Shown: positions 1 to 12,102, numbered from the stretch's first letter. The stretch: DNA of 64,000 bases from Tipula vernalis (GCA_958295665.1 OY282558.1:19963409-20027408), one strand, 5' to 3'. The notes: generated from the letters alone by a model not told the origin. Program-made: numbers and translations.

Positions 1-216
1 ATATATTTTGTGACTCGAGGTACTTACATAAGAGAAATCGGTTCAGGCTACCTATTAAAAGATTAAACGAACTAGACTGAACTTAAGATTGAGGTTTCAT
101 TCTCAGGAATTAACGAAATTTTTTCAAAATCAATTTTTTTTTCAGCCTTGTTAAAATTTCATTTATTTTTTTAACACATTTTGGTGGCTTTTCATAGTTG
201 ATAAAGCTTTGCCATG
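1..216 (+). repeat. Left terminal inverted repeat of foldback element
   Basis: Matches the reverse complement of 3110-3315, from the outer ATATATTTTGTGACT (the reverse complement of 3301-3315) to the inner CCATG at 212-216. It may continue to the left of the window. Confidence 0.85.
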
Positions 217-243
217 GTGGTATAATAGAGTAAAAGTAAAATT

Positions 244-355
244 AAAGGTTAAGGTTAAGGTTAAGGTTAAGGTTAAGGTTAAGGTTAAGGTTAAGGTTAA
301 GGTTAAGGTTAAGGTTAAGGTTAAGGTTAAGGTTAAGGTTAAGGTTAAGGTTAAG
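244..355. repeat. (GGTTAA)n hexamer array
   Basis: About 18 nearly perfect tandem copies of GGTTAA. They pass directly into the GGTATAAA octamer array at about 356, which suggests that one array arose from the other by expansion of a variant unit. It is not the TTAGG insect telomere motif. Confidence 0.95.
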
Positions 356-638
356 GTATAAAGGTATAAAGGTATAAAGGTATAAAGTTATAAAGGTATA
401 AAGGTATAAAGGTATAAAGGTATAAAGGTATAAAGGTATAAAGGTATAAAGGTATAAAGGTTTAAAGGTATAAAGGTATAAAGGTATAAAGGTATAAAGG
501 TATAAAGGTATAAAGGTATAAAGGTATAAAGGTATAAAGGTATAAAGGTATAAAGGTATAAAGGTATAAATGTATAAAGGTATAAAGGTATAAAGGTATA
601 AAGGTATAAAGGTATAAAGGTATAAAGGTATAAAGGTG
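356..638. repeat. (GGTATAAA)n octamer array, left
   Basis: About 35 tandem octamers with rare variants (TTATAAAG, GGTTTAAA, TGTATAAA). Because 8 is not a multiple of 3, every frame reads a repeating peptide (for example LYLYTFIP on the minus strand). The resulting open frames are artefacts. Confidence 0.95.
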
Positions 639-2152
639 TAACATTTGCTCGTTACAAGTTTTTATTTTGTAAAAAGAACGTTGACAAATGGGTTTGACTA
701 CACAGCGCAACATTTGGGCATTAAAAGTGGTGGTGATTGTGGTCAAAATTTAAAATGATTTATTGTTGTTGCTTGGTCACGACAAGAGCGGGAGAAAATA
801 TAATTGACGCGGTAATAATTGTGATGTTGATGATGATGGTAGATTTGTGTATGTGTGAGGTGCAAATACTTTGTATTAGCATAAAATTATTTTGAACTTC
901 AGTTGATCGCTGGACATCAAACAGTAATTAAAAAAAAAAAAAAAAAAAAAAAGATATTATAGATAAGACTGTAATAAAAAAATATTTAATACAGAAATTA
1001 CAAGTGCAACGTGTAGTGATCTAGAACTATTAAATTAAATTGTAAGGCATACATATTATGATTTGTTGCACTTGCATCTTTGCTTAAAATTTGTGCGTAA
1101 GTTAGTGACGTATTCCGTAAAATCGGGTTGGCTGTTGCAAGCACTCACTACACGATCCGTGCTGTTATATTAGTTTTATTTTATCATCAAGGTAAATAAA
1201 CTGCAATTTGAGTCATGTACATTGTACTAAAAAAATGAATTTGATTATAGTCCAGGATCAACTTTCTTTCATTTTGGGAATATTTGAGTTTATTCCATAA
1301 ACCTTCAGCCATTTTGCATTTAAACAAGAACGCGCATAACGTGAAGGTCGATCAGCATCATCAATGTCCAATGAGGGACTAATAATAGAGCTAAGTGGCC
1401 AAACTAACCGTAAATTATATTACTAACCTTTTAATTACATTTATAATATTATTATTAGTTATTTTGTTTATACTTAAAACCATAAGTCACCGATAGATTT
1501 AATTTTAAGAATTTAGAAAGAAAAAGAAAAATCAAACCGGTTTCTTGATTTCAGATATTAAGAAAAATTTCTATAATGTACGATATTATGTAAAATTAAA
1601 TTGCTTTACTGTAAATTATGTTTTCTAACTTTCCGAATTTTTCACTTTTCACCACAATTGCCAATGATTTGTGTTAGTTTTTTTTCAGTCGTGATGTGTG
1701 AATAAGTGTTAATAATTAAAGTGATTTAGTGTTGTTTTATACAGGGAACGTTAAATAAATATCGTGTACTAACGTTCATGGGAGGAAGGGGAAACGCGAG
1801 TGGTCTCTACCATCTCAGACCACTATAATATAAACTATGGCTGTGACATTGCTTTGAGTTAAATTTCTAGTGTTTTGTTCTATTCTGAATATTAAAGTAG
1901 TTCTTGTGTTAAATAATGTTTTTTTTTATTTCGAAATTCTAATTCTATTTCTCATCCACATTCAATATATATCGAATATAGCAGCACTAGCAAGCTCTGA
2001 GTTGTTGATAGCACAACCACGCCCTACCCTGTCACCTAGCCGGCAAATGTGCTGCAGCTGTCCACAAACGGCTCAGAGATTTTCTGTTAACGCTACGGGG
2101 CATTCTAGTAGTACGTTGTAAGGTCGTGCAGCTGGAGTGGTGGCGTAGCGTT
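639..2152. other. Non-repeated core of the foldback element
   Basis: AT-rich single-copy-looking DNA between the two octamer arrays. It includes an A-run at 930-952. The longest open frame (1870-2121, plus, 83 codons) has no recognisable domain. I see no transposase and no convincing gene. Confidence 0.6.
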
Positions 2153-3056
2153 ACAAAGGTATAAAGGTATAAAGGTATAAAGGTCTAAAGGTATAAAGGT
2201 ATAAAGGTATAAAAGTATAAAGGTATAAAGGTATAAAGGTATAAAGGTATAAAGGTATAAAGGTATAAAGGTATAAAGGTATAAAGGTATAAAGGTATAA
2301 AGGTATAAAGGTATAAAGGTATAAAGGTATAAAGGTATAAAGGTATAAAGGTATAAAGGTATAAAGGTATAAAGGTATAAAGGTATAAAGGTATAAAGGT
2401 ATAAAGGTATAAAGGTATAAAGGTATAAAGGTATAAAGGTATAAAGGTATAAAGGTATAAAGGTATAAAGGTATAAAGGTATAAAGGTATAAAGGTATAA
2501 AGGTATAAAGGTATAAAGGTATAAAGGTATAAAGGTATAAAGGTATAAAGGTATAAAAGTATAAAGGTATAAAGGTATAAAGGTATAAAGGTATAAAAGT
2601 ATAAAGGTATAAAGGTATAAAGGTATAAAGGTATAAAGGTATAAAGGTATAAAGGTATAAAGGTATAAAGGTATAAAGGTATAAAGGTATAAAGGTATAA
2701 AGGTATAAAGGTATAAATGTATAAAGGTATAAAGGTATAAAGGCATAAATGTATAAATGTATAAAGGTATAAAGTTATAAAGGTATAAAGGTATAAAGGT
2801 ATAAAGGTATAGAGGTATAGAGGTATAAAGGTATAAAGGTATAAAGGTATAAAGGTATAAAGGTATAAAGGTATAAAGGTATAAAGGTATAAAGGTATAA
2901 AGGTATAAAGGTATAAAGGTATAAAGGTATAAAGGTATAAAGGTATAAAGGTATAAAGGTATAAAGGTATAAAGGTATAAAGGTATAAAGGTATAAAGGT
3001 ATAAAGGTATAAAGGTATAAAGGTATAAAGGTATAAAGGTATAAAGGTATAAAGGT
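2153..3056. repeat. (GGTATAAA)n octamer array, right
   Basis: More than 100 tandem octamers over about 900 bp, in the same orientation as the left array. Point variants (AGTATAAA, GGCATAAA, TGTATAAA, GGTATAGA) are mostly single units, which indicates recent expansion and homogenisation. The 213-codon minus-strand frame across it is a repeat artefact. Confidence 0.95.
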
Positions 3057-3109
3057 AAACAGGTGAGTAGGTTCCTGCTACTCCAGAGGCATGGAGGCTA
3101 CTCCAGAGG

Positions 3110-3315
3110 CATGGTCTTTATCAACTATGAAAAGCCACCAAAATGTGCTGAAATAAATGAAATGTTAACAAGGCTGAAAAAAAATTGGATTTTGAAAAAA
3201 ATTCGGTAATTCCTGAGAATGAAACCTCAATTTTAAGATCAGCCTAGTTTCTTTTATCTCTTAATAGGTAGGCGCTGAAGTGGTTTCTTTTAAGAAGTTC
3301 AGTCACAAAATATAT
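3110..3315 (-). repeat. Right terminal inverted repeat of foldback element
   Basis: Inverted partner of 1-216. Just inside it (3077-3114) a unit containing CTACTCCAGAGGCATGG is duplicated in tandem. Confidence 0.85.
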
Positions 3316-6015
3316 AAAGGAAACTCTGTTTTCATCATATAAAAGTGAGTGCATTTTAGAGGAGAGTGAAAAGAAGAACTTGGCGTTCTTTTGTTATTTT
3401 TTAAAAGAATGATTCTTAGCACGAGCGACAAAAACGGGTCGTTCTCTAAAAATGAAGAAAACGTACAATAGGTTTTGGTGAAGTTCTGAAATATGGCCAA
3501 TTAGTTTGGAACTGAAATAATCTCTAGGCGATTTTGATAAAAGTCGACACTTGCGATGAAAATGGGATAAACGATATTTAGATGAAATTCTGGGACTGAT
3601 TTTGATGAAATTTGTTAAATTTACAAAAACTTATTAAAATAAGTTGCTTATAGATTTCGGGTCCGACTTTTCGATCTTTTGTTTTAATGATGACTTCAAA
3701 TTATCATGGTAAAATAAATTATAAATTAGTATTTTAGCTATTTTAATTATTTCAGTTTCAGAACAACTAAAGCTTTAGAATTATTGAAAAACTGAATTAG
3801 CGAAACATTGGGACATTTTTTTTTCTAATTTGAGTTTTAAGTCCGGTATTTAATTTCGAACTATGCTGCTGTGACTTTAATCTGGACTGATTTTAAGGTG
3901 TCCAAAATTGCTTTGGGTATTACTTATATTCATGCTCCTTTACGGATGGGTTAGGACGTCAATTTGACGGGAAATTCTCAATCTCAATTACCTCATATTA
4001 TTGAATACTCTTTGCAAAGTTTGGGTTTGGAAAAGGGTAAATTTTGCTTCTTGGATTTCGAAATAATTTGGAAAATTTTAAAACTTATTGTCAGATTTAA
4101 GAATCCTTTATAACATCAATTAAGCACATTACATACACCAAGACATCTCTTAATCTCTACTATCCCTAGAGGCCACTGAAACGATTCGTTACTAATACGC
4201 AAAAAGAAAAAGAAAAAATTTGGTCATTATTTCAAAATGTCAAGAAGGTGTAGGATAAGAAGTATATTCTACGTTTTGGATGCGCCTTCGGTACCTACAT
4301 AGAAAAACGGTTCATCGAATTTTTCTTTCTTGTTATTTTATAACATGGGAAGACGAAAATTGGCCCAACGATAGCTGTCAGTACACTATAAACTATACCG
4401 AAATACAGTGTTTGAATAAACCTACTAACTGTAAATTCGATAGCCAACGAGCTTGTTGTGGAAATCTAAAAACATCTACACAAACACCTTGTTACAGCAT
4501 TATTTTCACCAATTCAATAACACTTGACAGCTTTTTAAAATACCCAAGGTCAAGCCAACTTCCACACTAAGCCAAATATTTCGTATGGTGTTCGTTTACG
4601 ATAATATTAAGAGCTGGCTCATACGGCAAACCGTATTAAAAACCTTTTATTATTATTTTTAAGTGAGTCCGCCTACTAACCATCGTTTATCTTTCGGTAG
4701 CTTACAAACGGTTTGGGAATAATAAATATCCTAAAGCACAATTTCACAAATCGCATATATCTGCTTAAATACTCGTAGGCGATAAACTGTATCAACAAAT
4801 TATTAAATTCTACGCTTTTTTATATCGCTAACATTTTCACTTTCGCTGCTAAGCTACCTTCTTATCGATAAAAAGCTCCATAAAAAAAATCAGAATGAAA
4901 TATGAAACTTGCGTTTATGTGTAGTTAAACAGAACATTATAGCATATAGTGGAAAAGCTTTTTTATGTATTACATTTATTATGCTTAGAATTTTTATTTT
5001 TTTTTCTTAGGTTTTCTTATCGATTTTCTTTTATTTTTAGAAGATGATGAAAAGTCAACCGCATATACATAAGTAACGTATTATAGCATATGAGATGCGG
5101 AATTTTTTTTTTTTTTTTTTTTTTTTTGAAAATTCACGGCTTGTCATATACAAATGGATAAACTAAATATTTAAGCGACATGATACGATAGAACCTTCGA
5201 ATGAATTTTGCGAAATAAAAATGATTTTGTAAAATCATTCGGAATAATTGTTTCAGTATGTTAGCAAAATACTAATTCATGCTTGAATCAAGTTAAATTA
5301 TTTACAGTGAACCGTAAAAAAGTTAAGTAATAATACCGCGATGTTCAATTATTACCGTTACACAGTAATTTCTCGCGTAGAATTTTGATTTATCGTGAAT
5401 AATAAGTTCGCACGTTAAAAAATGAGCAGACACTACATATAATATGTACATGAAGCAAAATCATTCGTTTCTTTTTGTCCTCTTTGTTCTGAAATGTACA
5501 TACATTCCTAAGTAACTTATGGAATAGTGATTCTGGGTAAATTAAATTTTATAAATTGAAATGAAAATGAAAAAAAACAGCAAGATGCCAAACATATAAA
5601 TAAATGATAAATTAAATAGAAAGTTTATTTGTCTTCTGTGTACCAAATGGAATTCGGAAGAAATTAAATTCAAGGATATGAAAAATTCATGAATCCATCT
5701 CAGTGCTACGGGCGAAGGTGATTCGCGTATGCTTACTTTTGTAATATTCAACAATACTGTGATATTTTATTTATAAATTTCATTCAGCAGTATTATCGTA
5801 ACTTCTCCATTCACATTTCCATTAGATTTCTAAAAAATTATTATCCTCATCTGTACAGGGCATAGCGCGCACACATCAATAATGTATGAAGCGAATTCTT
5901 TAGAATTAATTTTAATCAATAAATAGACATTATATTTGTTGGTCGCGGTATTTTCTACTTGATAACTATCGTGAACAAATTTTAAGGGTTAATATTCTGT
6001 TTAGGAATTTAACAA
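3316..6015. other. AT-rich region without recognised genes
   Basis: No element ends or known domains seen. It holds a T-run at 5103-5127. A 96-codon frame at 4280-4570 (plus) and a 70-codon frame at 5542-5754 (minus) have no family I recognise. A coding-looking stretch at about 3863-4073 is discussed among the findings. Confidence 0.5.
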
Positions 6016-6019
6016 AGGA

Positions 6020-7870
6020 ATTGGACACTGATAGTTATTCGGACTTATGTTTTTGGCAGAAAACTTAGAGGTTCCCAAAAAAGAAAATACAACCAAAAAT
6101 ATAAATTCAAATGGGAATTAACCTTTCCTTGGCTCAGAAAAGATGACGAAAAGACCTTTTGCAACGTTTGCTTTAAAGAATTGGCAAATAATAAATGTCA
6201 TCTTGCTAGGCACGAGAAGAACGTAAATCATACGTCAGAAATATGAACGTTAAAAATGTTATTCCTACTCTATAGCAATGTCAGCTCTCCGAAACAAATA
6301 AGAGACGTGCTGCGGAATTTTTCTGCGCAAATGCATTCAATATGATCTGCCGTTTCAGCAGATGGAATCTTTGCCGATTTTTATTCGAAGAACCTATGAC
6401 TCACAAGTGGCGAAAAAAATTTAATGTGGAAAGACCAAGGCTAAATTAAAAAACACTCAGTTTTGTGGTTGCCCGCTTGTTCGATATTGAGAAAAACTGC
6501 ATTTCTGATTGTTTTCTTAGATTTCTGGAAATTGGTATTTTTAATGCCATCACAAACCACTTCGTAGGGTCTCAAATCCTGATCGAGAATATAGTAACTT
6601 TTGCTGTAGATAATGCATCCGTTATGACCGGATATTTGAATAGAGTTTTATCGAAATTTTTAAATACATAAATATAAATAAAGAATTATTTTTTAAGATG
6701 TGCATGTCACTCTTTACATCTATCTGCGTCTCGGATTATAAAAAATACCAAACACAATTGAAACAAATATCAGGAACACATTCAACCATGTCGCACATAG
6801 AGCTAAAAGGCAGAGTTCTTTTAAGCAATTTCAAGAATATTTTAATATTAAGCGCCATAGAATTTTAAAATTAAGTGCCGCTCGATGGATCTCCTGTATG
6901 AAAGCATTGTGAATAGGATCCTAGAACAAATCGGATCGAGATCAAATTTTGAAATCATTCACATTCCTTACTATCAGATACAAGCAGCTTTATATTGAAA
7001 TTTTATAATTTCATAAAACCAAAACTTTTAAATCGTAACGCGAGTAGCGCGAAATACGGATCTTTATCTTAACCATTCGTCGATTCACTTTGGGATCCAT
7101 TTTGATGGGTTTTTAAACTCCCAAATATTGGGACCAAATTAAACAAAGATTTGACCTAGAAGATAGCAAACTCAAACTGCTTCAATATTTAAGTATTGAG
7201 GAAATTTGTTCTGTAAGTTTAACATCAATCATGCCATTGTTAAAATGTTTTCCGTGTAGTAATTGCTTAATTGATGTTGTTGATTTTTGAGTACAATTGA
7301 AAGCCTATAAAAATATATTGGATGAACATTTGAGGAGTGTCTGATCAAAAGTCGCTATTTACATCTTACTTTTTGCTATTTACTTTTGATCACTTTTTTG
7401 TAGTAAATAGCTTGGGTTTGACCAAAATCAAGAATTTTAGGAATATTTTTCATAGAGAAATTGGCAATTTTTGGTCCATGCTGGAAATAACCACTTTTGG
7501 TCTGTTTCACTTAAAAAATTCTGTCCTTATAGAAAAAAAAAAAATATCATTTTGGAAAATGTAAATAACGACTTTTGATCATACACTACTCATTTATTAT
7601 GTGCTCTCGCACATAGTACTGCAGCAGCAGAACGCAAATTTGCAAGACTTAATTAAAGTTTAAATATTAAAACAACCGAAAATGTAATAATTGCCAAAGA
7701 ATTGTTAACGAGAATCAAACTTTACTGGGAGCCTTCGGATACAGCTGTTAAGTTAATATTTGGTTTGAAAAATGTTTACTCCAGAAATAACGAATCTTCT
7801 AAGATTTTTTCCCCTAATCTACTCCAAATTTTGTACGTTGAAGTGACGTCACTGTAAAAGTCGTATTATA
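6020..7870 (+). pseudogene. Decayed hAT transposase, copy 1
   Basis: Relic of a hAT-superfamily transposase, which would excise and integrate the element by a DDE/RNase H mechanism. Translation in shifting plus frames gives three landmarks in order. First is a BED-like zinc finger at about 6157-6231 (FCNVCF followed by RHEKNVNH, that is C-x2-C then H-x5-H). Second is a catalytic-core piece at about 6465-6665 containing AVDNASVMTG, with a following FKQFQEYFNI segment near 6820. Third is a hAT C-terminal dimerisation motif, STAAAERKFARLN, at about 7615-7653. Stops and frameshifts occur throughout, so no protein can be made. A 260-bp inverted-repeat element (7332-7591) interrupts it just before the dimerisation domain. 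The outer ends are not resolved. Confidence 0.75.
7332..7591. mobile_element. Inverted-repeat mini-element (MITE) inside hAT relic 1
   Basis: Ends are imperfect inverted repeats of about 33 bp that share TGATCAAAAGTCG and TATTTACAT. ATTT lies on both sides (7328-7331 and 7592-7595), too little to define a target duplication. The hAT coding similarity resumes directly after it, so it inserted into an already present element. The 75-codon open frame inside is not recognised. Confidence 0.75.
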
Positions 7871-8507
7871 TTTTAAAAATCAAATAAAATTTGTTCGAAG
7901 AAATTTTGTTTTGGTTTTTAATATCAACTGTACAGAATCATTTTGATGTCACTTAAAATTATTGTGTACGTTGTAAAAATAATGAAGGAGTGATGACACA
8001 AGACAAGAGTTTTGGACGTAAAGATATTATCGGCAGTTGGCTTCGGATTCTTATGTAAATACACCTTTTTTTTTGGGTTAAGGAAAGCAAAAATTGGGAA
8101 CGAATGTTTAATGAATCAGAAATTTTCGAGCAAAATGAGCCATATTTGTTACAACATATATTTACATTTTTCCGAATAAATACATATTTTTACATATTCC
8201 CGCATGTTAGCATAAGATTTATCCATAAATACATATTTTACTAAACATTTTAGTAATTAACAAATATTCTATTACAGAAAATAACGATTATGAAATTTTT
8301 CTTATAAAACACTTTAAATCGCCTGCATGTAGGCAATTCAATTTACCAAATTGAACAGTTCCTAATTCAATATGCCACTGTAGATAATATTAACTATTAG
8401 TTGTCGCTACTCGCTACCAATAATTAATTTATTTTTATTTTAATTGGTGCACCGATAATTACTTCACGTTTGTTTTTAAAACAAGCAGGAGTTCAATTAT
8501 TTTTAAG

Positions 8508-9800
8508 ATGGCGAAAGTAGAAAAAAGCTTTAATAGTAAAGCAAAATTAAGTATTTAAGAATAACGTAATATTTTCAAGACAGACGGGGCAATTTTATAC
8601 TGCAAAGTATGTCAAAAATCGGTGACGATGTATCAAACATCTCTTGTGGACCAGCATGTCAAAAGTAAGAAACACAAAGAACTTAAAGAAAGACGGAATG
8701 AAAAACATTCTGAGCCGTTTTTTAAAGAATGTGACTAGCTCGAGTTATTCGAAATTCAACGAGCATTTGTTTATGGTCATGCTAGCTGCTGATATTTCGT
8801 TGGAGAAATTAAATAACAAAGTGTTTTCGTCGTTTCTAAAAAATATGCCAAACAGATTATATCGCACGAATCAACGATAAGAAAACGATATATTAAAGCA
8901 CTCTACGACAAAAAAAATTTGCGAAGTACAGCTAGTACATAAAATAAATATTTGTGGATTTCATTCGATAAGGATATTCCTGAATACGATACGAATACGT
9001 AAGTATAATATTCTTATTGAATCAAATCAGATTCACTCGATTCTTTTTAAATTAAATATGAATCATACACATTCGAATTTGTATCGTATTCAGGAATAGC
9101 CCTCTGGACGTTATGTAACCATTGTGATAGTAGGCAGCCAAACAAAATTTTTTATTGAACGTGGCCTTCTTCGACAAAACCAACCATTCAATAAACGCCA
9201 GTTTGTTCGACGACTCTCTCAAACTATTAAGGGAAAAATTCGAGAGGGACAAAGATGTTGCTTTTTTTTTTCTTATGCGGCGCAATATATGGTGAAAGCC
9301 AAAATTTTACATGTGATCTGTGTAGTTCATGGATTACACAGAGTTTGCATTAAAAGTTTGCATTCTTTGAAAGAAAATTTCGAAAGTATCGAAAACATTA
9401 AAGAAATTATTTTGGAGCTAAATAACGAAGATTCTACTTATATTTAAACTGCTAAGACAATATTAGGTTAATAAACTTTGAAAATGATCTGGCTTACATA
9501 ACTGGTAATTATACCCATTTAATCACGACAATAGAAAGAGTCCTGAAATAAAAGTGTAGTGGAACAATTAAACTGGTTTCTGGAAGCTAATAGGAAAGTT
9601 GAAACAATTAGTGGAGCTGTCGATGAACTAATTAAAAATAAATTAAAAAATGTCATATCGGAATTAAAGCTACTTTTGAAGATCCTGGAAATGCGAATGA
9701 GATGGAACGACTCCCGCTATCTGAAATTTTTGCCTTTAAACATGCCCCAATCACATGTGTTGAAGTAGAAAGGTCATTTTCTTTGAATGCAAACTAGGTG
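8508..9800 (+). pseudogene. Decayed hAT transposase, copy 2 (different family)
   Basis: Second hAT relic, unlike the first. From ATG 8508 the frame soon stops. The next pieces give a BED-like finger at about 8595-8675 (YCKVCQ then QHVKSKKH), a helical segment at 8740-8930 ending STIRKRYIKALYDKK, and a core at 9105-9445 containing GRYVTIVIVGSQ, SYAAQYMVKA and VVHGLHRVC. The last is a dimerisation-like remnant with APITCVEVERSFS at about 9740-9781. In families I know, the motif before AAPYM carries an Asp (SDAAPYM); here it is Tyr at about 9274, so a catalytic position is lost. A 120-bp element (8977-9096) splits the part following the first catalytic region. AT-rich flanks at 8120-8300 and 10140-10330 repeat CATATTT-like motifs and may be the element's subterminal regions. 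Confidence 0.7.
8977..9096. mobile_element. 120-bp palindromic element with TA target site
   Basis: Ends TTCCTGAATACGATACGAAT / reverse complement, with TA on both sides (8975-8976 and 9097-9098). It interrupts hAT relic 2. Size, inverted ends and TA duplication fit a Tc1/mariner-type MITE. Confidence 0.75.
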
Positions 9801-9987
9801 TAAATAAGATTTAGAAGAATAAGATTTAGACTTTATTTAGATTTAAGAATTAAATCGAATTTTTGCGATTTACTCGTACTTCATTTGATTTTGAAATGAA
9901 TTTTCTTCTGATAATTATTTTATTTAAGATTTTCGTAAGTTACGATACAATATGTATAATGCGTACTGATTGTTTTCTGTTACTATT

Positions 9988-10132
9988 ATTCTGGGGACTA
10001 TTTGTGAATTCGATTCGAACGTATTGGAGCCTTCGAAATCAGATTCGTTCGTTTCTTATTTAAATCAAATACGATTCTTAAGATCTAAGAGTCTAATACA
10101 TTCGAATCGAATTCACAAATAGTCTCCTGATT
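9988..10132. mobile_element. 145-bp inverted-repeat element with 8-bp direct flanks
   Basis: Arms at about 9991-10027 and 10093-10129 are inverted copies that share GACTATTTGTGAATTCGATT. TTACTATT occurs directly outside on both sides (9980-9987 and 10133-10140), an 8-bp duplication of the size hAT elements make. It may be coincidental given the AT-rich context. Confidence 0.65.
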
Positions 10133-10140
10133 TTACTATT

Positions 10141-10604
10141 TAAAAATAATTTATTTGTAAAATATTGCTTATGTGTGCATTTAGGTATAAAGAGTACCAA
10201 CATGTATTTACTGTGCAAAAGTGTGCTTTTTGTTTTTTCGAAATATTTTTAAATTTTTAATCACATATTTTGTTATTTTACTTGCATATTTCTTCATTTT
10301 AAGCACATATTTTAAGTACATATGTTTCATTTTTTGGTACATAAAAATCCTAAGCCTTTAGGCAAAGCTTACCTTTTGAAATACGAATATGAAAACAAAA
10401 ATTGTATCGGAAAAAGGAAGCAACTGACTTCCTTTTCACGCGAGGTCCAAATAAATTGTTAGAATACTTATGCTTATCTGCTTTCTTGTGTGCGTTTTTT
10501 GTATGTGAACCTATCCTAAAACCAGCAATAACAAGTAAGTTATGTGGTAACATTTAGATAACGGAAAGGATCAGGCGAAATTCCTCTAAACCCCTTGATA
10601 ACAA
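10141..10604. other. AT-rich spacer with CATATTT-like motifs
   Basis: Several CATATTT/ACATATTT motifs at 10140-10330, possibly the 3' subterminal part of hAT relic 2. A 67-codon minus frame at 10350-10553 is unrecognised. Confidence 0.4.
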
Positions 10605-11085
10605 GAAAAAAAAAATTGAGGTGTGGCTAACACACGACTTTCTTTTACGAACAGGGAATTTTGAGAAATTTTATTTTAATCTTAAATTTTTTTTTACTTT
10701 TTAATTTTTTATTTTTATTTGGTTTTAATTTTTGGAAACATTTTGTATTAAATAGTTTTTTGTAAATCTTATACTTTTTAAGATATTTGCAAAATAAATT
10801 TTTTGGACCAAGGAAGTGGCCACTTCCGGCTAGCCGATTTGGAGTAAAATTCAATCGGACCTCCCAATTGATCAAAAAAGCTTAAATCTGAAGTTTCAGT
10901 TCGATTGGTTAAACCATCTGGACTGTAGAGAGGACACAGACAGACTGACAGACTGACAGACAGACACCATTTTGAAACCCACATTTTCGTACTCAGGGGA
11001 CCTCAAAACAAATAAATCTCTAAAAATCCCAAGGTCCAAAATTTTCATGATTACTATACTTTATTTTACTAGAGTAAAAGAAAGT
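10605..11085 (-). mobile_element. Interspersed element copy A (Helentron/HINE-like)
   Basis: Minus-strand member of a five-copy family. Read on the minus strand it starts ACTTTCTTTTAC (11085-11074), runs through a short CTGTCAGT-type array (10933-10968, about 3 units), and ends with the inverse GTAAAAGAAAGT (10648-10637). A GTGTG...CACAC hairpin (10636-10620) and an A/T tract follow. The layout (5' subterminal repeat, microsatellite, inverse subterminal repeat, terminal hairpin) is that described for DINE-1/HINE elements derived from Helentrons. The assignment is an inference from structure. Confidence 0.75.
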
Positions 11086-12102
11086 AATACCCTGAACACC
11101 TTCGCAGATTAAGCTTAATTTAGACCACCATTTCAAATTTACAAAAACGGGACATTCCCAAGAAAATATTGAGAAAAAGCTGAGGTGTAATTTTTGGGAA
11201 AAACAATCGTTCCGGTCACTATTAAGTATTTTCTTAAGACAAGCCCAACAATTTCTTCTTGGTTGCTGAAGGTGAATGTCCGATTAAATACGAAAAACTT
11301 TCGACATCAAACAATAACAATTTTATTATTTTCTGGGTTGATTTGTTTTGTTAAATAGGTTTTGCACTACAAATGTATCCTTTTGCACTTCAAAATTTAA
11401 CCTTTTACACGAATTTACATTCCAAAATGATGTAGGCATTTGGAGCAGAAGCACTAACTTTTGGCAAAATTTGAAGGAGTGTCGGCTACAAAAACTACTA
11501 ACTTCTAAATATCTAACCGCGACTAAAAACAAGTTCTGGTTTCCTTCGTTATAGAAGCGCATTGGTCGGTGGAAAATGGATCAATGAAGACTTGAGCCAA
11601 ACCAATCTCTATAATGAATTAGCATTCTTTCGACTACATCAGTTGAGTTTTTTTTATTAATAACATAGATTTTAGGGCATTTAGGCGTTTGAAAATTGTT
11701 TGAGATTTTCTGGCACTTGAATGCTTTTCAACTATTTTAACACCTTCAAAACTCGCAGGAAATATAAATTGCAAAGATTATAATTTGCGCTCATATAGTG
11801 GATTTGCTTAAATCCTCCTAAACTCCGGATTTTTAAAGAAAAATCGACGCAAAGCAAATTTTTATGTTAAAATAAAAGCTTTAAGCAATGCATTTCTACA
11901 TATAGGTCAGAAATTAGTGATTCCATTATTAATTTTGTTTATTGTATAAGACAGCGGTAACATTCAATAAAAATCGTACGAAAATTTGTTCAACGAATTT
12001 GGATTCAGTTACTGAAATATATTTCGGATAATCCGTCAAAAAAAAAAATGTCACGGTTATAGAAAATAATGTCGTAAAGCCAAGCTGGCTAGAGCTCAAG
12101 GT
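11086..12102. other. AT-rich spacer
   Basis: No element ends or domains recognised. Overlapping open frames of 68-78 codons on both strands at 11326-11562 have no known family. Confidence 0.4.

Larger units (their letters stand above)
1..3315. mobile_element. Foldback-type element with long inverted ends and octamer arrays
   Basis: Positions 1-216 and 3110-3315 are inverted copies of each other with scattered mismatches and small indels. Both contain a stretch reading TTTTGGTGGCTTTTCATAG in the outside-to-inside direction. Between them lie a GGTTAA hexamer array, two GGTATAAA octamer arrays in the same orientation, and about 1.5 kb of non-repeated AT-rich DNA. The long terminal inverted repeats with tandem repeats inside recall the Drosophila FB (foldback) class, but I recognise no transposase. 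The left end touches the first base of the window, so the true end and any target-site duplication cannot be seen. It is most likely a non-autonomous DNA element mobilised by another element. Confidence 0.75.

Noticed and set aside
244..355. Telomeric repeat
   Set aside because: The unit is GGTTAA, not the insect TTAGG, and it is internal to a foldback element. Flies generally lack telomerase repeats.
2105..2746. 213-codon minus-strand open frame with LYLYTFIP repeats
   Set aside because: It is only the translation of the GGTATAAA octamer array. An 8-bp repeat reads the same in all frames and rarely creates stops.
2153..3056. CRISPR array or promoter cluster
   Set aside because: Repeats are contiguous 8-mers with no spacers, and the context is eukaryotic. 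TATA-like words are a by-product of the unit.
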